Below are positions 1 through 8,017 of a DNA stretch of 42,223 nt, piece after piece. The DNA is from Rhodospirillales bacterium. GTDB lineage: Bacteria; Pseudomonadota; Alphaproteobacteria; ATCC43930; CGMCC-115725. A program made the translations under genes and the position numbers. The stretch lies in the NCBI GenBank assembly GCA_028288725.1, contig JAQGIC010000060.1:1-42223 (forward strand), read 5' to 3'. Each line of letters opens with the position of its first letter. The first letter of the stretch is position 1. The notes beneath the pieces are model-generated. The model did no database searches and was not told the DNA's origin. It saw only the letters and a list, made by a program, of their open reading frames with translations.

Positions 1-797
1 TGGATGCCCAGGCGTCGGCGCATCTCGCCGACGTCATAGGCCTTGTCCTCGACCAACCGCCGGAGCGAACCGCCCAATCCGGCCAGCGGCGGGGCGAGCC
101 CCAGCAACCGGCCGGCGGCGGAGAAGATCCAGCCCGGCAGGCTAAGGACGACGACCGGCCGGCCGATGCCACGCGCGATCGCCCGCACCATCGCGCCATA
201 GCTGATCGGCTCGGGCCCGGCGACGACGATCGGCGCGCCCGGCGCCTCGTCACGCACGAGGGCGGCCGCCAGCGCGGCCGCCACATCCGCGATATGGATC
301 GGTTGAACCAGCACCCGCCCGCCGCCGGGCAGCGGCAGAAAGCGGGAGCGGCGCAGCTTCGCCGCCAGGCCATCCACCACGCTGCCGCCGGCACCGTAGA
401 TCAGGCTGGCCAGCAGCATGACGCCCGGGACCGGCGATCGGTCGAGCATGGCCTCGGCCGCGCGCACATGACCGGCCGTCGCATCGGGAATGGCGGAAAA
501 GCGCCGGGTCGAGCCCATCAGCACCAGCCGTTCCGGCGCCGGGTCGGGCAAGGCGGCGAAGATGGCCGGGACATGGGCGGCATTGGCGCAGCTGACCACA
601 TGGGTCGCATCGGCCAGCGCCGCCGTCAGCGCCGGCCCATCGTCGAAATCCGCCACCCGGCGCGTCACCGCGTCGGGCAGCAGGGCCAGCTTGGCCGGGT
701 CACGGCCGACGGCGACGACGTCATGGCCCTGGGCCAGCAGATGTCGGGCCAGCGCCTGCCCCAATCGCCCCGTCGCCGCCAGTACCGTGACCCGCAT
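1..797 (-). CDS. NAD(P)-binding Rossmann protein, atypical SDR / NmrA-like (3' end outside window)
   Basis: The reading frame starts at the ATG complementary to 795-797 and stays open past position 1, so the C-terminus is missing; about 265 residues are visible. The N-terminus MRVTVLAATGRLGQALARHL has a GxxGxxG-type dinucleotide-binding turn. Later stretches (VLMGSTRRF near residue 90, PIHIADVAAAL near 165) fit extended or atypical short-chain dehydrogenases of the NmrA/NDUFA9 type, which act as NAD(P)-dependent reductases or redox sensors. The classical YxxxK pair is not obvious. It starts 6 bp after the alanine dehydrogenase stop on the same strand, so the two are very probably co-transcribed. 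The substrate cannot be inferred. Confidence 0.75.
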   Translation of the reverse strand, partial: MRVTVLAATGRLGQALARHLLAQGHDVVAVGRDPAKLALLPDAVTRRVADFDDGPALTAALADATHVVSCANAAHVPAIFAALPDPAPERLVLMGSTRRFSAIPDATAGHVRAAEAMLDRSPVPGVMLLASLIYGAGGSVVDGLAAKLRRSRFLPLPGGGRVLVQPIHIADVAAALAAALVRDEAPGAPIVVAGPEPISYGAMVRAIARGIGRPVVVLSLPGWIFSAAGRLLGLAPPLAGLGGSLRRLVEDKAYDVGEMRRRLGI

Positions 798-803
798 GTG
801 CTC

Positions 804-1922
804 TCAATCCGCCAAAATCTCGTCCGGCACGAGATAATGGTATCCCAGAGCCTGGGCAACGGCTTCGTGGGTGACGCGGCCGAAAGCGACGTTCAGACCG
901 GCTTTCAGATGCGGATCATATTTCAGCGCCCGTTTCCAGCCCTTGCCGGCCAGCGCCTGCACGAACGGCAGGGTCGCGTTGTTGAGCGCCACGGTCGAGG
1001 TGCGCGCGACCGCACCCGGCATGTTGGTGACGCAGTAATGCACCACGCCGTACTCGACAAAGGTCGGGTCGTCGTGGCTGGTCGGACGCGAGGTCTCGAA
1101 ACAGCCGCCCTGATCGATCGCGATATCGACCATGACCGAGCCGGGCCGCATGCGCCGGACCATCTCGCGCGTCACCAGCTTCGGGGCGGTGGCACCGGGG
1201 ATCAGCACGGCGCCGATGACGGCATCCGCGTCCATCACCGCCCGCTCGATGTTCTCGGCGGTCGAGAACAGGGTGTGCAGCCGGGCGCCGAACTGCATGT
1301 CCAGCTCGTTCAGGCGCTGCAGCGAACGGTCGATGACGGTGACCTGGGCCTCCATGCCCATCGCCATGCGCGCGGCATTGGTGCCGCTGACGCCGCCGCC
1401 CAGGATGACGACCTTGGCCGCCGGCACGCCGGGCACCCCGCCCAGCAGGACGCCGCCGCCGCCCTGCTGGGTTTCCAGACAATGGGCCGCGACCTGGACC
1501 GACATGCGGCCGGCGACCTCGCTCATGGGCGCCAGCAGCGGCAGGCCCCGGCGCGCGTCGGTCACGGTCTCGTACGCGATGCAGATCGCGCGCGAGTGGA
1601 TCAGCGCCTCGGTCTGAGCCCGGTCGGCCGCGAGATGCAGATAGGTGAACAGGATCTGCCCGTCGCGCAGCATGGTGCATTCGCGCGGCTGCGGCTCCTT
1701 GACCTTCACGAGCATCTCGGCCTGCGCGAAGATCTCGTGCGCGCTTTCGGCGAGCTCGGCGCCGACCGTCGCATAGGCCTCGTCGGAAAAGCCGATGCCG
1801 ACGCCGGCGCCCCGCTCGACCATCACGCGATGACCCTGATGCGTCAGTTCGCGCACCGAGCCGGGCACCAGGCCGACGCGATTTTCGTTGCTTTTGATCT
1901 CTCTGGGCACACCGATCAGCAT
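804..1922 (-). CDS. ald: Alanine dehydrogenase
   Basis: A 372-residue protein, full length for NAD-dependent L-alanine dehydrogenase, which interconverts L-alanine and pyruvate plus ammonia in the cytosol. The N-terminal MLIGVPREIKSNENRVG is the family signature. Substrate-site residues are in place: Arg15, Lys75 (MLVKVKEPQ) and the catalytic His96 (TYLHLA). The Rossmann fold follows (VVILGGGVSGTNAARMA, about residues 170-186), and MVDIAIDQGG carries the expected Asp near 270. A strong ribosome site (GGAGGAGACGG) ends a few bases before the ATG. Together with the upstream pyruvate-type aminotransferase the context suggests amino-group disposal through pyruvate/alanine. Confidence 0.96.
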   Translation of the reverse strand: MLIGVPREIKSNENRVGLVPGSVRELTHQGHRVMVERGAGVGIGFSDEAYATVGAELAESAHEIFAQAEMLVKVKEPQPRECTMLRDGQILFTYLHLAADRAQTEALIHSRAICIAYETVTDARRGLPLLAPMSEVAGRMSVQVAAHCLETQQGGGGVLLGGVPGVPAAKVVILGGGVSGTNAARMAMGMEAQVTVIDRSLQRLNELDMQFGARLHTLFSTAENIERAVMDADAVIGAVLIPGATAPKLVTREMVRRMRPGSVMVDIAIDQGGCFETSRPTSHDDPTFVEYGVVHYCVTNMPGAVARTSTVALNNATLPFVQALAGKGWKRALKYDPHLKAGLNVAFGRVTHEAVAQALGYHYLVPDEILAD

Positions 1923-1984
1923 GGTCCGTCTCCTCCAGGTTTATTTCCCGGCCGACAGTCTCCAGCGCCGTATCGCGGCCTTCG

Positions 1985-2060
1985 ATCGATGTCGCGCAGC
2001 ACCTTCGTCGAGAATGCCGAACAGCTCGCCGATTGGTCGGGGCGAGGAGGAAATGATAGC
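1985..2060 (-). pseudogene. Remnant of a second aminotransferase 3' end
   Basis: The spacer between the aminotransferase stop and ald holds a degraded near-copy of the end of the aminotransferase gene. Read on the minus strand, GAGCTGTTCGGCATTCTCG followed by AAGGTGCTGCGCGA parallels GAGATGTTCGGCATCCTCG and AAGGTGCTGCGCGA in the intact gene. A one-base frame change lets it encode FGIL-TKVLRDID against FGILAKVLRELD. It looks like the stump of a tandem paralogue lost by deletion. Homology further upstream is weak. Confidence 0.5.
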
Positions 2061-2104
2061 ACCGCTCAGGCGGAACGCACGCAGGGAAGTGCGCCACCTT
2101 TCAT

Positions 2105-3427
2105 TTAATCGAGCTCGCGCAGCACCTTGGCGAGGATGCCGAACATCTCGTCGATATGGTGCTTTTCGATGATCAGCGGCGGCGACAGCGCGATGATGTC
2201 GCCGGTGGTGCGGATCAGCAGCCCCTGCTCGAAGCATTTGACGAAGGCGTCGTAGGCGCGGGCGCCGGGCTTGCCGGGGCGTGGCGCCAGTTCGATGCCG
2301 GCGACCAGGCCGATGTTGCGGATATCGATGATGTTGGGCAGGCCCTTCAGCGAATGGGCCGCGTCCTCGAAATAGGGCGCCATCGCCGCCGCCCGCTCGA
2401 ACAGCCCTTCCTCGCGATAGATGTCCATCGTCGCGATCGAGGCCGCGGCCGCGATCGGATGGCCGGAATAGGTATAGCCGTGGAACAGCTCCATGGCGTT
2501 TTCCGGTCCCTGCATGAAGGCCTGATAGATCGGCTCGCGCACGCCGACCGCGCCCATCGGGATGACGCCGTTGGTGATGCCCTTGGCCATGGTCATGAGG
2601 TCCGGCAGCACGTCGAAATGCTCCGACGCGAAGCTGGACCCCAAACGCCCGAAGCCGGTGATGACCTCGTCGAAGATCAACAGGATGCCGTGCTTGGTGC
2701 AGATCTCGCGCAGGCGCTTCAGATAGCCCTGGGGCGGCACCAGCACGCCGGTCGAACCGGCGACCGGCTCGACCACCACGGCGGCGATGTTGGACGCGTC
2801 GTGCAGCGTCACGATCCGCTCCAGCTCGTCCGCCAGATCGGCACCTACGGCCGGCTCGCCTCGGGTATAGGCATTCGCGGCGAGGTTATGGGTGTGCGGC
2901 ATATGGTCGGTGCCGGTCAGCAGCCCGCCGAACCATTTGCGGTTGGTGACGATGCCGCCGACCGAGATGCCGCCGAAGCCCACGCCGTGATAACCGCGCT
3001 CGCGCCCGATCAACCGGGTGCGGGTGCCCTCGCCGCGAGCCCGGTGATAGGCCAGCGCGATCTTGAGCGCCGTATCGATCGATTCCGAGCCGGAATTGGT
3101 GAAGAAGATCCGATCCAGATCGCCCGGCAGCAGCGAGGCCAGGCGCGAGGCGGCCTCGAACGCCTTCGGATGGCCCATCTGGAAGGTCGGCGCGAAATCG
3201 AGCTGGGTGACCTGATGCTGCACCGCCTCGATGATCTTCTGGCGGCCATGGCCGGCGTTGCAGCACCAGAGGCCGGCCGTGCCGTCGATCACCGCATGGC
3301 CGTCGGCGGCGGTGTAGTGCATGTCCTTGGCCGCGACCAGCATGCGCGGCGCCGTCTTGAACTGCCGATTGGACGTGAACGGCATCCAGAAGGATTCGAG
3401 ATCGTTCGGCATCGTGACATCGGTCAT
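2105..3427 (-). CDS. Class III PLP aminotransferase (omega-amino acid:pyruvate / beta-alanine type)
   Basis: A 440-residue pyridoxal-phosphate enzyme of fold type I, class III. The start MTDVTMPNDLESFWMPFTSN resembles omega-amino acid:pyruvate aminotransferases, which move an amino group from beta-alanine, polyamines or similar amines to pyruvate, giving alanine. Landmarks are GTAGLWCCNAGHG, the cofactor phosphate region FFTNSGSESIDTALK, LIFDEVITGFGR with the pyridine-binding Asp, and MAKGITNG, whose Lys (about residue 282) should form the Schiff base. An upstream in-frame ATG at 3463 would add 12 unconserved residues, so the start at 3427 is preferred. It leads an operon with ald, whose product would recycle the alanine. 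It is divergent from the XRE-cupin regulator, its likely controller. Confidence 0.9.
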   Translation of the reverse strand: MTDVTMPNDLESFWMPFTSNRQFKTAPRMLVAAKDMHYTAADGHAVIDGTAGLWCCNAGHGRQKIIEAVQHQVTQLDFAPTFQMGHPKAFEAASRLASLLPGDLDRIFFTNSGSESIDTALKIALAYHRARGEGTRTRLIGRERGYHGVGFGGISVGGIVTNRKWFGGLLTGTDHMPHTHNLAANAYTRGEPAVGADLADELERIVTLHDASNIAAVVVEPVAGSTGVLVPPQGYLKRLREICTKHGILLIFDEVITGFGRLGSSFASEHFDVLPDLMTMAKGITNGVIPMGAVGVREPIYQAFMQGPENAMELFHGYTYSGHPIAAAASIATMDIYREEGLFERAAAMAPYFEDAAHSLKGLPNIIDIRNIGLVAGIELAPRPGKPGARAYDAFVKCFEQGLLIRTTGDIIALSPPLIIEKHHIDEMFGILAKVLRELD

Positions 3428-3507
3428 GGCTGGTCCCCGGGAAAGCGCTGGATATCCGTCCATTGTCCGGGCTTTGCCGCCGCAGCGACAGGCTATTTCT
3501 TGTGCCG

Positions 3508-3521
3508 TTCAACCAGTTGAA
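3508..3521. promoter_or_regulatory. Palindromic operator candidate 1
   Basis: TTCAAC-CA-GTTGAA is a perfect 6-bp inverted repeat with a 2-bp centre, between the divergent aminotransferase and XRE-cupin genes. A related site lies 39 bp away (3547-3560). That position and pairing suit the local HTH regulator, by inference. Confidence 0.5.
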
Positions 3522-3546
3522 ATCATTGAGGCCGGCCCCGCTTTCG

Positions 3547-3560
3547 TTAAATATGTTGAA
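3547..3560. promoter_or_regulatory. Palindromic operator candidate 2
   Basis: TTAAATATGTTGAA has the same 14-bp layout as the site at 3508-3521, with one perfect half (GTTGAA) and one degenerate half. In addition, CCGTTCAAC (3505-3513) and GTTGAACGG (3555-3563) form a 9-bp inverted repeat spanning both sites. It ends 26 bp before the regulator's ATG, where binding would fit autoregulation. Confidence 0.4.
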
Positions 3561-3586
3561 CGGACGAAACAAAGGGCCTCAGAACC

Positions 3587-4135
3587 ATGAGCGACGATGT
3601 CGGCCAGCGCCTGGGGGCAATCCGCCGGCTGCACGGGCTGTCGCAGCGCGCGCTGGCGCGCAAATGCGGCGTCACCAATGCCACGATCTCGCTGATCGAA
3701 AGCGGCTCGGTCAGCCCGTCGGTCGGCTCGCTGAAGCGGATTCTGGACGGAATTCCGATCGGGCTCGCCGAATTCTTCGGCTTTCCGCTGGCCGATCAGG
3801 AGCGCGTGTTCTTCGCCGCCGACGAACTGGTCGAGATCGGCGAGGGCGGCATCTCGTTCCGCCAGATCCTGCCCGACCTCCGCGGTCGCGCGCTGCAGAT
3901 CCTGCATGAGCATTATCAGCCCGGCACCGACACCGGAAAGGTGCTGCTGCAGCACGAGGGGCAGGAGGGCGGCGTCGTCATCCGCGGCCGGCTGGAGGTC
4001 CAGGTTGGCCCGCTGAAGCGCGTGCTGGGCCCGGGCGAGGCCTATTACTTCGACAGCAACAAGCCGCACCGCTTCCGCAACCCGGGTGACGAGGTGTGCG
4101 AAGTGGTCAGCGCCTGCACGCCGCCGAGTTTTTAA
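3587..4135 (+). CDS. XRE-family regulator with C-terminal cupin domain (PuuR-like)
   Basis: A 182-residue, two-domain regulator. Residues about 8-62 form a lambda-repressor-like HTH (IRRLHGLSQRALARKCGVTN, then ISLIESGSVSPSVGSLKRIL). Residues about 108-180 form a small beta-barrel cupin (GQEGGVVIRGRLEVQVG, then GPGEAYYFDSNKPHRFRNPG) that probably senses a ligand. This architecture is typical of regulators of polyamine and amino-acid catabolism such as PuuR. Divergent placement beside the aminotransferase and the paired palindromes between them suggest it controls that operon and itself. The ligand is unknown; a small amine or amino acid is inference. Confidence 0.9.
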   Translation: MSDDVGQRLGAIRRLHGLSQRALARKCGVTNATISLIESGSVSPSVGSLKRILDGIPIGLAEFFGFPLADQERVFFAADELVEIGEGGISFRQILPDLRGRALQILHEHYQPGTDTGKVLLQHEGQEGGVVIRGRLEVQVGPLKRVLGPGEAYYFDSNKPHRFRNPGDEVCEVVSACTPPSF

Positions 4136-4225
4136 GACCCCGATCTTGAGGCCGTGCTTATCCCTTGCATCCGCCGCGCCGGCGACGGAATCTATGCTCA
4201 TACGAACGGTCGGAGGATTGCGGGC

Positions 4226-5047
4226 ATGAGCTTATATCGGGGCATGGATCGCGATGCGCTCGGCCGGGCCTACAACAACAGCGCCGCCGTACCGGACGCC
4301 GCCGACAAGATCGCGGATTTCTTGAGCCGCAGCGCCGCCGTCTACGCCAGCTTCGACGTGAAGCGCGACCTGGCCTATGGCGATGGCGCGCGCCAACGGC
4401 TCGACTGGATTGCCGGACCGCGCGTCGGCGCGCCGACCTTCGCCTTCATCCATGGCGGCTATTGGCAGTCGCGCGCCAAGGAGGATTTCGCCCATATCGC
4501 CGCCGGGCCGCTCGCGCGCGGCTTCAATGTGGCACTGATCGAATATACGCTCGGGCCCGAGGCGCGCATGGGCGAGATGGTCGACGAGATCGGCCAGTCC
4601 GTGGATTTCCTGGCCTCCTGCATGGCCGATTGGGGCGCCGATCCGCGCCGGCTGTGCCTGTCGGGCCATTCCGCCGGAGGCCATCTGGCAGCGTGCCATC
4701 GCAACCACCCGGCCGTGTCGCTGGTGCTCGGCATCAGCGGGCTCTACGACCTGGAACCGATCCGGCTGTGCTACCTGAACGACAAGCTGGACCTGACCCC
4801 GGAAGAGGTCGCGGCCCATAGCCCGGAACGGCTTATCGGTCCCGGGGCCAGGACCCTGCTGACCGTGGGCGCGATCGAGCTGCCGGAACTGATCCGCCAG
4901 AGCACCGACTATGCCGTCGCCCTGCGCCGCCACGGCGAGCGGGTCGAGGAGATCGCGGCCCCAGGTCGCGATCACTTCAACGTGCTGGAGACGATCGCCA
5001 TGCCCGACGGTCCGGCGCTGGAGGCGGTGGCGCTGGCGTTTTCATGA
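4226..5047 (+). CDS. Alpha/beta hydrolase, arylformamidase (kynurenine formamidase)-like
   Basis: A 273-residue alpha/beta hydrolase. The oxyanion motif HGGYW sits at residues 76-80, the nucleophile elbow GHSAG gives Ser149, and the C-terminal GRDHFN gives His250. The FIHGGYW start and overall layout match the AFMID-type arylformamidases, which hydrolyse N-formylkynurenine to kynurenine and formate. No other kynurenine-pathway gene is nearby, so a different amide or ester substrate is possible. Start at 4226 is chosen because CGGAGG lies 10 bp upstream and the preceding in-frame residues look non-coding. Confidence 0.8.
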   Translation: MSLYRGMDRDALGRAYNNSAAVPDAADKIADFLSRSAAVYASFDVKRDLAYGDGARQRLDWIAGPRVGAPTFAFIHGGYWQSRAKEDFAHIAAGPLARGFNVALIEYTLGPEARMGEMVDEIGQSVDFLASCMADWGADPRRLCLSGHSAGGHLAACHRNHPAVSLVLGISGLYDLEPIRLCYLNDKLDLTPEEVAAHSPERLIGPGARTLLTVGAIELPELIRQSTDYAVALRRHGERVEEIAAPGRDHFNVLETIAMPDGPALEAVALAFS

Positions 5048-5136
5048 AGCGTCCGGCCCAGTCGCCGGCGGACGGCAGCTCGCCCCGCATGTCGCGTGAC
5101 CTGGGGCTGCATCCGGACGATCTCGACGGGCTGTGA
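5044..5136 (+). CDS. Possible 30-residue peptide overlapping the hydrolase stop
   Basis: An ATG overlaps the hydrolase stop as ATGA and opens a 30-codon frame ending at TGA 5134-5136. The tail RMSRDLGLHPDDL loosely recalls the C-terminal motif of small DUF1127 proteins, but the arginine-rich N-terminus of that family is absent. The overlap suggests translational coupling; length and composition are also compatible with chance. Confidence 0.22.
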   Translation: MKRPAQSPADGSSPRMSRDLGLHPDDLDGL

Positions 5137-5267
5137 CGGCGCGCCCACGGCAGACCGTCCCGGGTCTGCCGACTTGCCCCAGCCCGTCCCGGCGGCGCAT
5201 GATCGGGCGAGAACCTTCGAGCGACCAGCCCGCCTCACGCGGGACAAACAAGAAAGGGTTTTCGATC

Positions 5268-6056
5268 ATGGATCTGGGTCTGACCGGCAAACGCGCCCTG
5301 GTGATGGGGGGCGGCCGGGGCATCGGCCGCGGCATCGCCACGGCACTGGCGGCCGAAGGGGCCTCCGTCGCGATCGTATCGCGCAACCGCGAGGCGCTGG
5401 AAAAGGCGGCGCAGGAGATCGGCGACAAGACCGGCGCGCCGATGATGGCCGTCGCAGCCGATCTGGGCGACCATGCCAGCATCGCCAAGGCGTTCCACCG
5501 CGTGGCCGAAGCCTTTGGCGGCATCGATATCCTGGTCAATAATTCCGGGGGGCCGCCGCCATCGGGCGCCGCCGGCATCGCGCCGGAACAATGGCAGACC
5601 CATTTCGAGGCGATGGTGCTGAACGTGATCGGCCTGACCGATCTGGCGCTGCCCGGCATGCGTGCGCGCGGCTGGGGCCGGGTACTGACGGTCGCATCCT
5701 CGGGCGTCATCCAGCCGATCCCGACCATCGGCATGTCGAACACGCTGCGCTCGGCGCTGGTCGGCTGGTCGAAGACGCTGGCCGGCGAAGTCGGCAAGGA
5801 CGGCGTCACGGTCAATATGCTGCTGCCCGGCCGCATCGCGACCGAGCGCGTCGCCCAGCTCGACAACATGGTCGCGGGCCGCCAGGGCAAGCCGGTCGAG
5901 GAAATCGCCGCCAAGGCCGCCGCCGAGATCCCGGTCGGCCGCTACGGCACGATCGACGAATTCGGCGCCGTCGCCGCCTTCCTCGCCAGTGAAAAGGCGA
6001 GCTATGTCACCGGCTCGCTGATCCGGATCGACGGCGGCGCGGTGCGTTCGATCTAG
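5268..6056 (+). CDS. SDR-family oxidoreductase with non-canonical active site
   Basis: A 262-residue short-chain dehydrogenase resembling 3-oxoacyl-ACP reductases. The cofactor turn is clear (MGGGRGIGRGIA, residues 13-24), the NNAG motif appears as NNSGGPP (91-97), and the C-terminal SYVTGSLIRIDGG is typical. The catalytic Ser is present (VASSG, 142-146). Where Tyr-x-x-x-Lys is expected the sequence reads GMSNTLRSAL, placing Met near 156 and Leu near 160. A known SDR subgroup resembling beta-ketoacyl reductases has the same altered tetrad, so this is probably a family trait and not recent damage. The start has AGAAAGG 10 bp upstream. Function unknown. Confidence 0.85.
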   Translation: MDLGLTGKRALVMGGGRGIGRGIATALAAEGASVAIVSRNREALEKAAQEIGDKTGAPMMAVAADLGDHASIAKAFHRVAEAFGGIDILVNNSGGPPPSGAAGIAPEQWQTHFEAMVLNVIGLTDLALPGMRARGWGRVLTVASSGVIQPIPTIGMSNTLRSALVGWSKTLAGEVGKDGVTVNMLLPGRIATERVAQLDNMVAGRQGKPVEEIAAKAAAEIPVGRYGTIDEFGAVAAFLASEKASYVTGSLIRIDGGAVRSI

Positions 6057-6060
6057 AGCC

Positions 6061-6099
6061 TGATCCGATCAAACCAACTCGGTTTGATCGGTGAATCAG
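6061..6099 (+). repeat. Hairpin element with conserved flanks, copy 1
   Basis: A perfect 11-bp stem (CCGATCAAACC 6065-6075 / GGTTTGATCGG 6081-6091, loop AACTC) begins 8 bp after the SDR stop. It is preceded by TGATCCGATC and runs into GGTGAATCAG. The same two flanks, around a different stem, follow the phage capsid gene on the minus strand at 36794-36834. It has no T-tract; it may be an RNA 3'-end element or a dispersed repeat. Confidence 0.6.
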
Positions 6100-6100
6100 T

Positions 6101-6121
6101 CTCTAAATATTTGATTTAGAG
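6101..6121. repeat. Small AT-rich hairpin
   Basis: CTCTAAAT (6101-6108) pairs with ATTTAGAG (6114-6121) around a 5-nt loop. It is nested in a looser pair TGAATC (6092-6097) / GATTCA (6125-6130). It is the middle of three consecutive stem-loops. Confidence 0.5.
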
Positions 6122-6130
6122 TGCGATTCA

Positions 6131-6157
6131 GATATGAGGCCGAGCAGGCCTCATATC
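6131..6157. terminator. Perfect 11-bp stem-loop, possible bidirectional terminator
   Basis: GATATGAGGCC (6131-6141) and GGCCTCATATC (6147-6157) enclose loop GAGCA. It lies between the 3' ends of the converging SDR and catalase genes. There is no clear U-tract, so factor-independent termination is uncertain. The remaining spacer to 6300 shows no gene. Confidence 0.4.
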
Positions 6158-6302
6158 ATCGCGCTTGGGCCTGATCCTATGACGCGCCGACGCCGGCCCA
6201 GAAATCATCGTCGGAGCGGCCGGGGTTGACGAAGATCGGGCGCATCGGCCGAAGCACCGCCGCCCGGCGCACGAACGGTACAAGCCGAATATCCGGTGGT
6301 CG

Positions 6303-6337
6303 CCGCCCTTCCCGCCTGGGCTTCGCGGGAAGGGCGG
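6303..6337 (-). terminator. Stem-loop after the catalase gene
   Basis: CCGCCCTTCCCGC (6303-6315) and GCGGGAAGGGCGG (6325-6337) form a perfect 13-bp, GC-rich stem with a 9-nt loop, starting 13 bp beyond the catalase stop. No strong U-run follows; it may terminate or protect the mRNA end. Confidence 0.5.
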
Positions 6338-6349
6338 TCCATCCGTCGG

Positions 6350-7795
6350 TTATTCCAGCCCGAGACCCTTGGCCACCGCCGCGCCATAGGCCGGGTCGGC
6401 GCGGCAGAAATGTTCCAGCTGGCGGCGCTTGATCGCGTCGGGCACCGGCTTCATGGCGCCGACGATATTGGCGACCAGCCGGGCCTGCGCGTCGGCATCC
6501 AGTAGCCGGTAGAGATCGCCGGCCTGGGTGAAATCATCATTGCCCTCGTGATGATCGTACCGGCCGGTCGCGCCCTCGAGCCGCAACGGCGCGTCGCCCC
6601 GGCTGTTGGTCTGCTTCGGCCCGCCGAAGCTGTTCGGCTCGTAATTGACCTTGCCGCCGCCATTGCCGTCGGCGCGCATCGCCCCGTCGCGCTGGTAGTT
6701 GTGTTCGCTGGTCGCGTGCGGCCGGTTGATCGGCAGATGGGCATAGTTGGTGCCCAGGCGATAGCGGTGCGCATCCCCATAGGCAAACAACCGGCCCTGC
6801 AGCATCTTGTCGGGCGAGAAGCCGATGCCCGGCACCACATTGGCGGGGGTGAAGGCCGCCTGCTCGGTCTCGGCGAAGAAATTCTCCGGGTTGCGGTTCA
6901 AGGTCAGCTCGCCGATCTCGATCAGCGGATGGGTCTTCTGCGACCAGACCTTGGTCAAGTCGAACGGGTCATGACCGAGATTGGCGGCTTGGCTGTCGGT
7001 CAGGATCTGGACGCAGACGCGCCACGACGGGAAATCGCCGTCCTGGATCGCGGCATAGAGATCGCGCGTCGCGTGATCCGGATCGATGCCGGCCATGGCG
7101 GACGCCTGTTCGGCGGTGAAGTTCTTGATCCCCTGGCGGGTCTTGAAGTGATACTTGACCCAGACCCGGTCGCCCGCGGCATTGATCCAGCTGAACGTAT
7201 GGCTGGAGAAGCCGTCCATGTGGCGATATGACGCCGGCGTGCCGCGGTCGGACATCAGGATGGTGAACTGATGCAGCGTCTCGGGCGACAGCGAGGCGAA
7301 GTCCCAGACCGCCGTCGGGCTTTTCAGATTGTTCGCCGGATCGCGCTTCTGGGTATGGATGAAGTCCGGGAACTTCAGCGGATCGCGGATGAAGAACACC
7401 GGCGTGTTGTTGCCGACGATGTCGTAATTGCCGTCCTCGGTATAGAATTTCAGTGCGAAACCGCGCGGATCGCGGTCGGCATCGGCCGAGCCCTTTTCGC
7501 CGCCGACGGTCGAGACGCGCAGGAACACCTCGCTCTCCTTGCCGACCGCGCCCAGGAACTTCGCCTTGGTCCAGTGGGTGACGTCGCGCGTCACCTTGAA
7601 CGTGCCGTAGGCGCCGGCGCCCTTGGCATGGACGACCCGTTCCGGAATCCGCTCCCGGTTGAAATGGGCCAGCTTCTCGATCAGGTGGAAATCCTCGATC
7701 AGCACCGGGCCGCGCCGGCCGGCCGTCAGCGAATTCTGGTTGTCCTCCACGGGAATGCCGTGGCTGGTCGTCAGGGTCGTCCGGTCTTCGCTCAT
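6350..7795 (-). CDS. katA: Monofunctional haem catalase (small-subunit, clade 3 type)
   Basis: A 481-residue cytosolic catalase converting hydrogen peroxide to water and oxygen. Distal-side residues are intact: His56 in [12 protein letters not shown] and Asn129 in VGNNTPVFF. The proximal haem ligand is Tyr339 in [14 protein letters not shown]. The length and the absence of a C-terminal flavodoxin-like domain place it with the small-subunit, NADPH-binding catalases. It is divergent from a SulP-type transporter across a 222-bp spacer in which I could not define an OxyR-type operator. The symbol is assigned by family; the clade is inferred from length. Confidence 0.96.
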   Translation of the reverse strand: MSEDRTTLTTSHGIPVEDNQNSLTAGRRGPVLIEDFHLIEKLAHFNRERIPERVVHAKGAGAYGTFKVTRDVTHWTKAKFLGAVGKESEVFLRVSTVGGEKGSADADRDPRGFALKFYTEDGNYDIVGNNTPVFFIRDPLKFPDFIHTQKRDPANNLKSPTAVWDFASLSPETLHQFTILMSDRGTPASYRHMDGFSSHTFSWINAAGDRVWVKYHFKTRQGIKNFTAEQASAMAGIDPDHATRDLYAAIQDGDFPSWRVCVQILTDSQAANLGHDPFDLTKVWSQKTHPLIEIGELTLNRNPENFFAETEQAAFTPANVVPGIGFSPDKMLQGRLFAYGDAHRYRLGTNYAHLPINRPHATSEHNYQRDGAMRADGNGGGKVNYEPNSFGGPKQTNSRGDAPLRLEGATGRYDHHEGNDDFTQAGDLYRLLDADAQARLVANIVGAMKPVPDAIKRRQLEHFCRADPAYGAAVAKGLGLE

Positions 7796-8017
7796 GTGTA
7801 ATGCTCTCTCTTATCGATCAGGATGCCTGACGTTAGCGCCGACCGGCGCATAGGTGAAATCGACTGATCCGCTCATTGCGATCGACGCAGCCTATCAGGC
7901 AGATATGCTTGATTTCCCTTGCCGGGTGACGGCACCTTCCGTGCAGCTTCGGCAAAGACGAGCTGGCCCGCGAGCCGCCCGTACCGTCGACCGTAGCGCA
8001 GGATCGAGCTGGTTTTT

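Noticed and set aside
294-2108. Long plus-strand open frame opposite the NAD-binding protein and alanine dehydrogenase genes
   Set aside because: His/Arg/Gln-rich antisense frame with no recognisable domain; both minus-strand genes have clear families.
7796-8017. OxyR-type operator in the catalase/SulP spacer
   Set aside because: Scattered ATAG/CTAT tetramers occur, but not with the required spacing.
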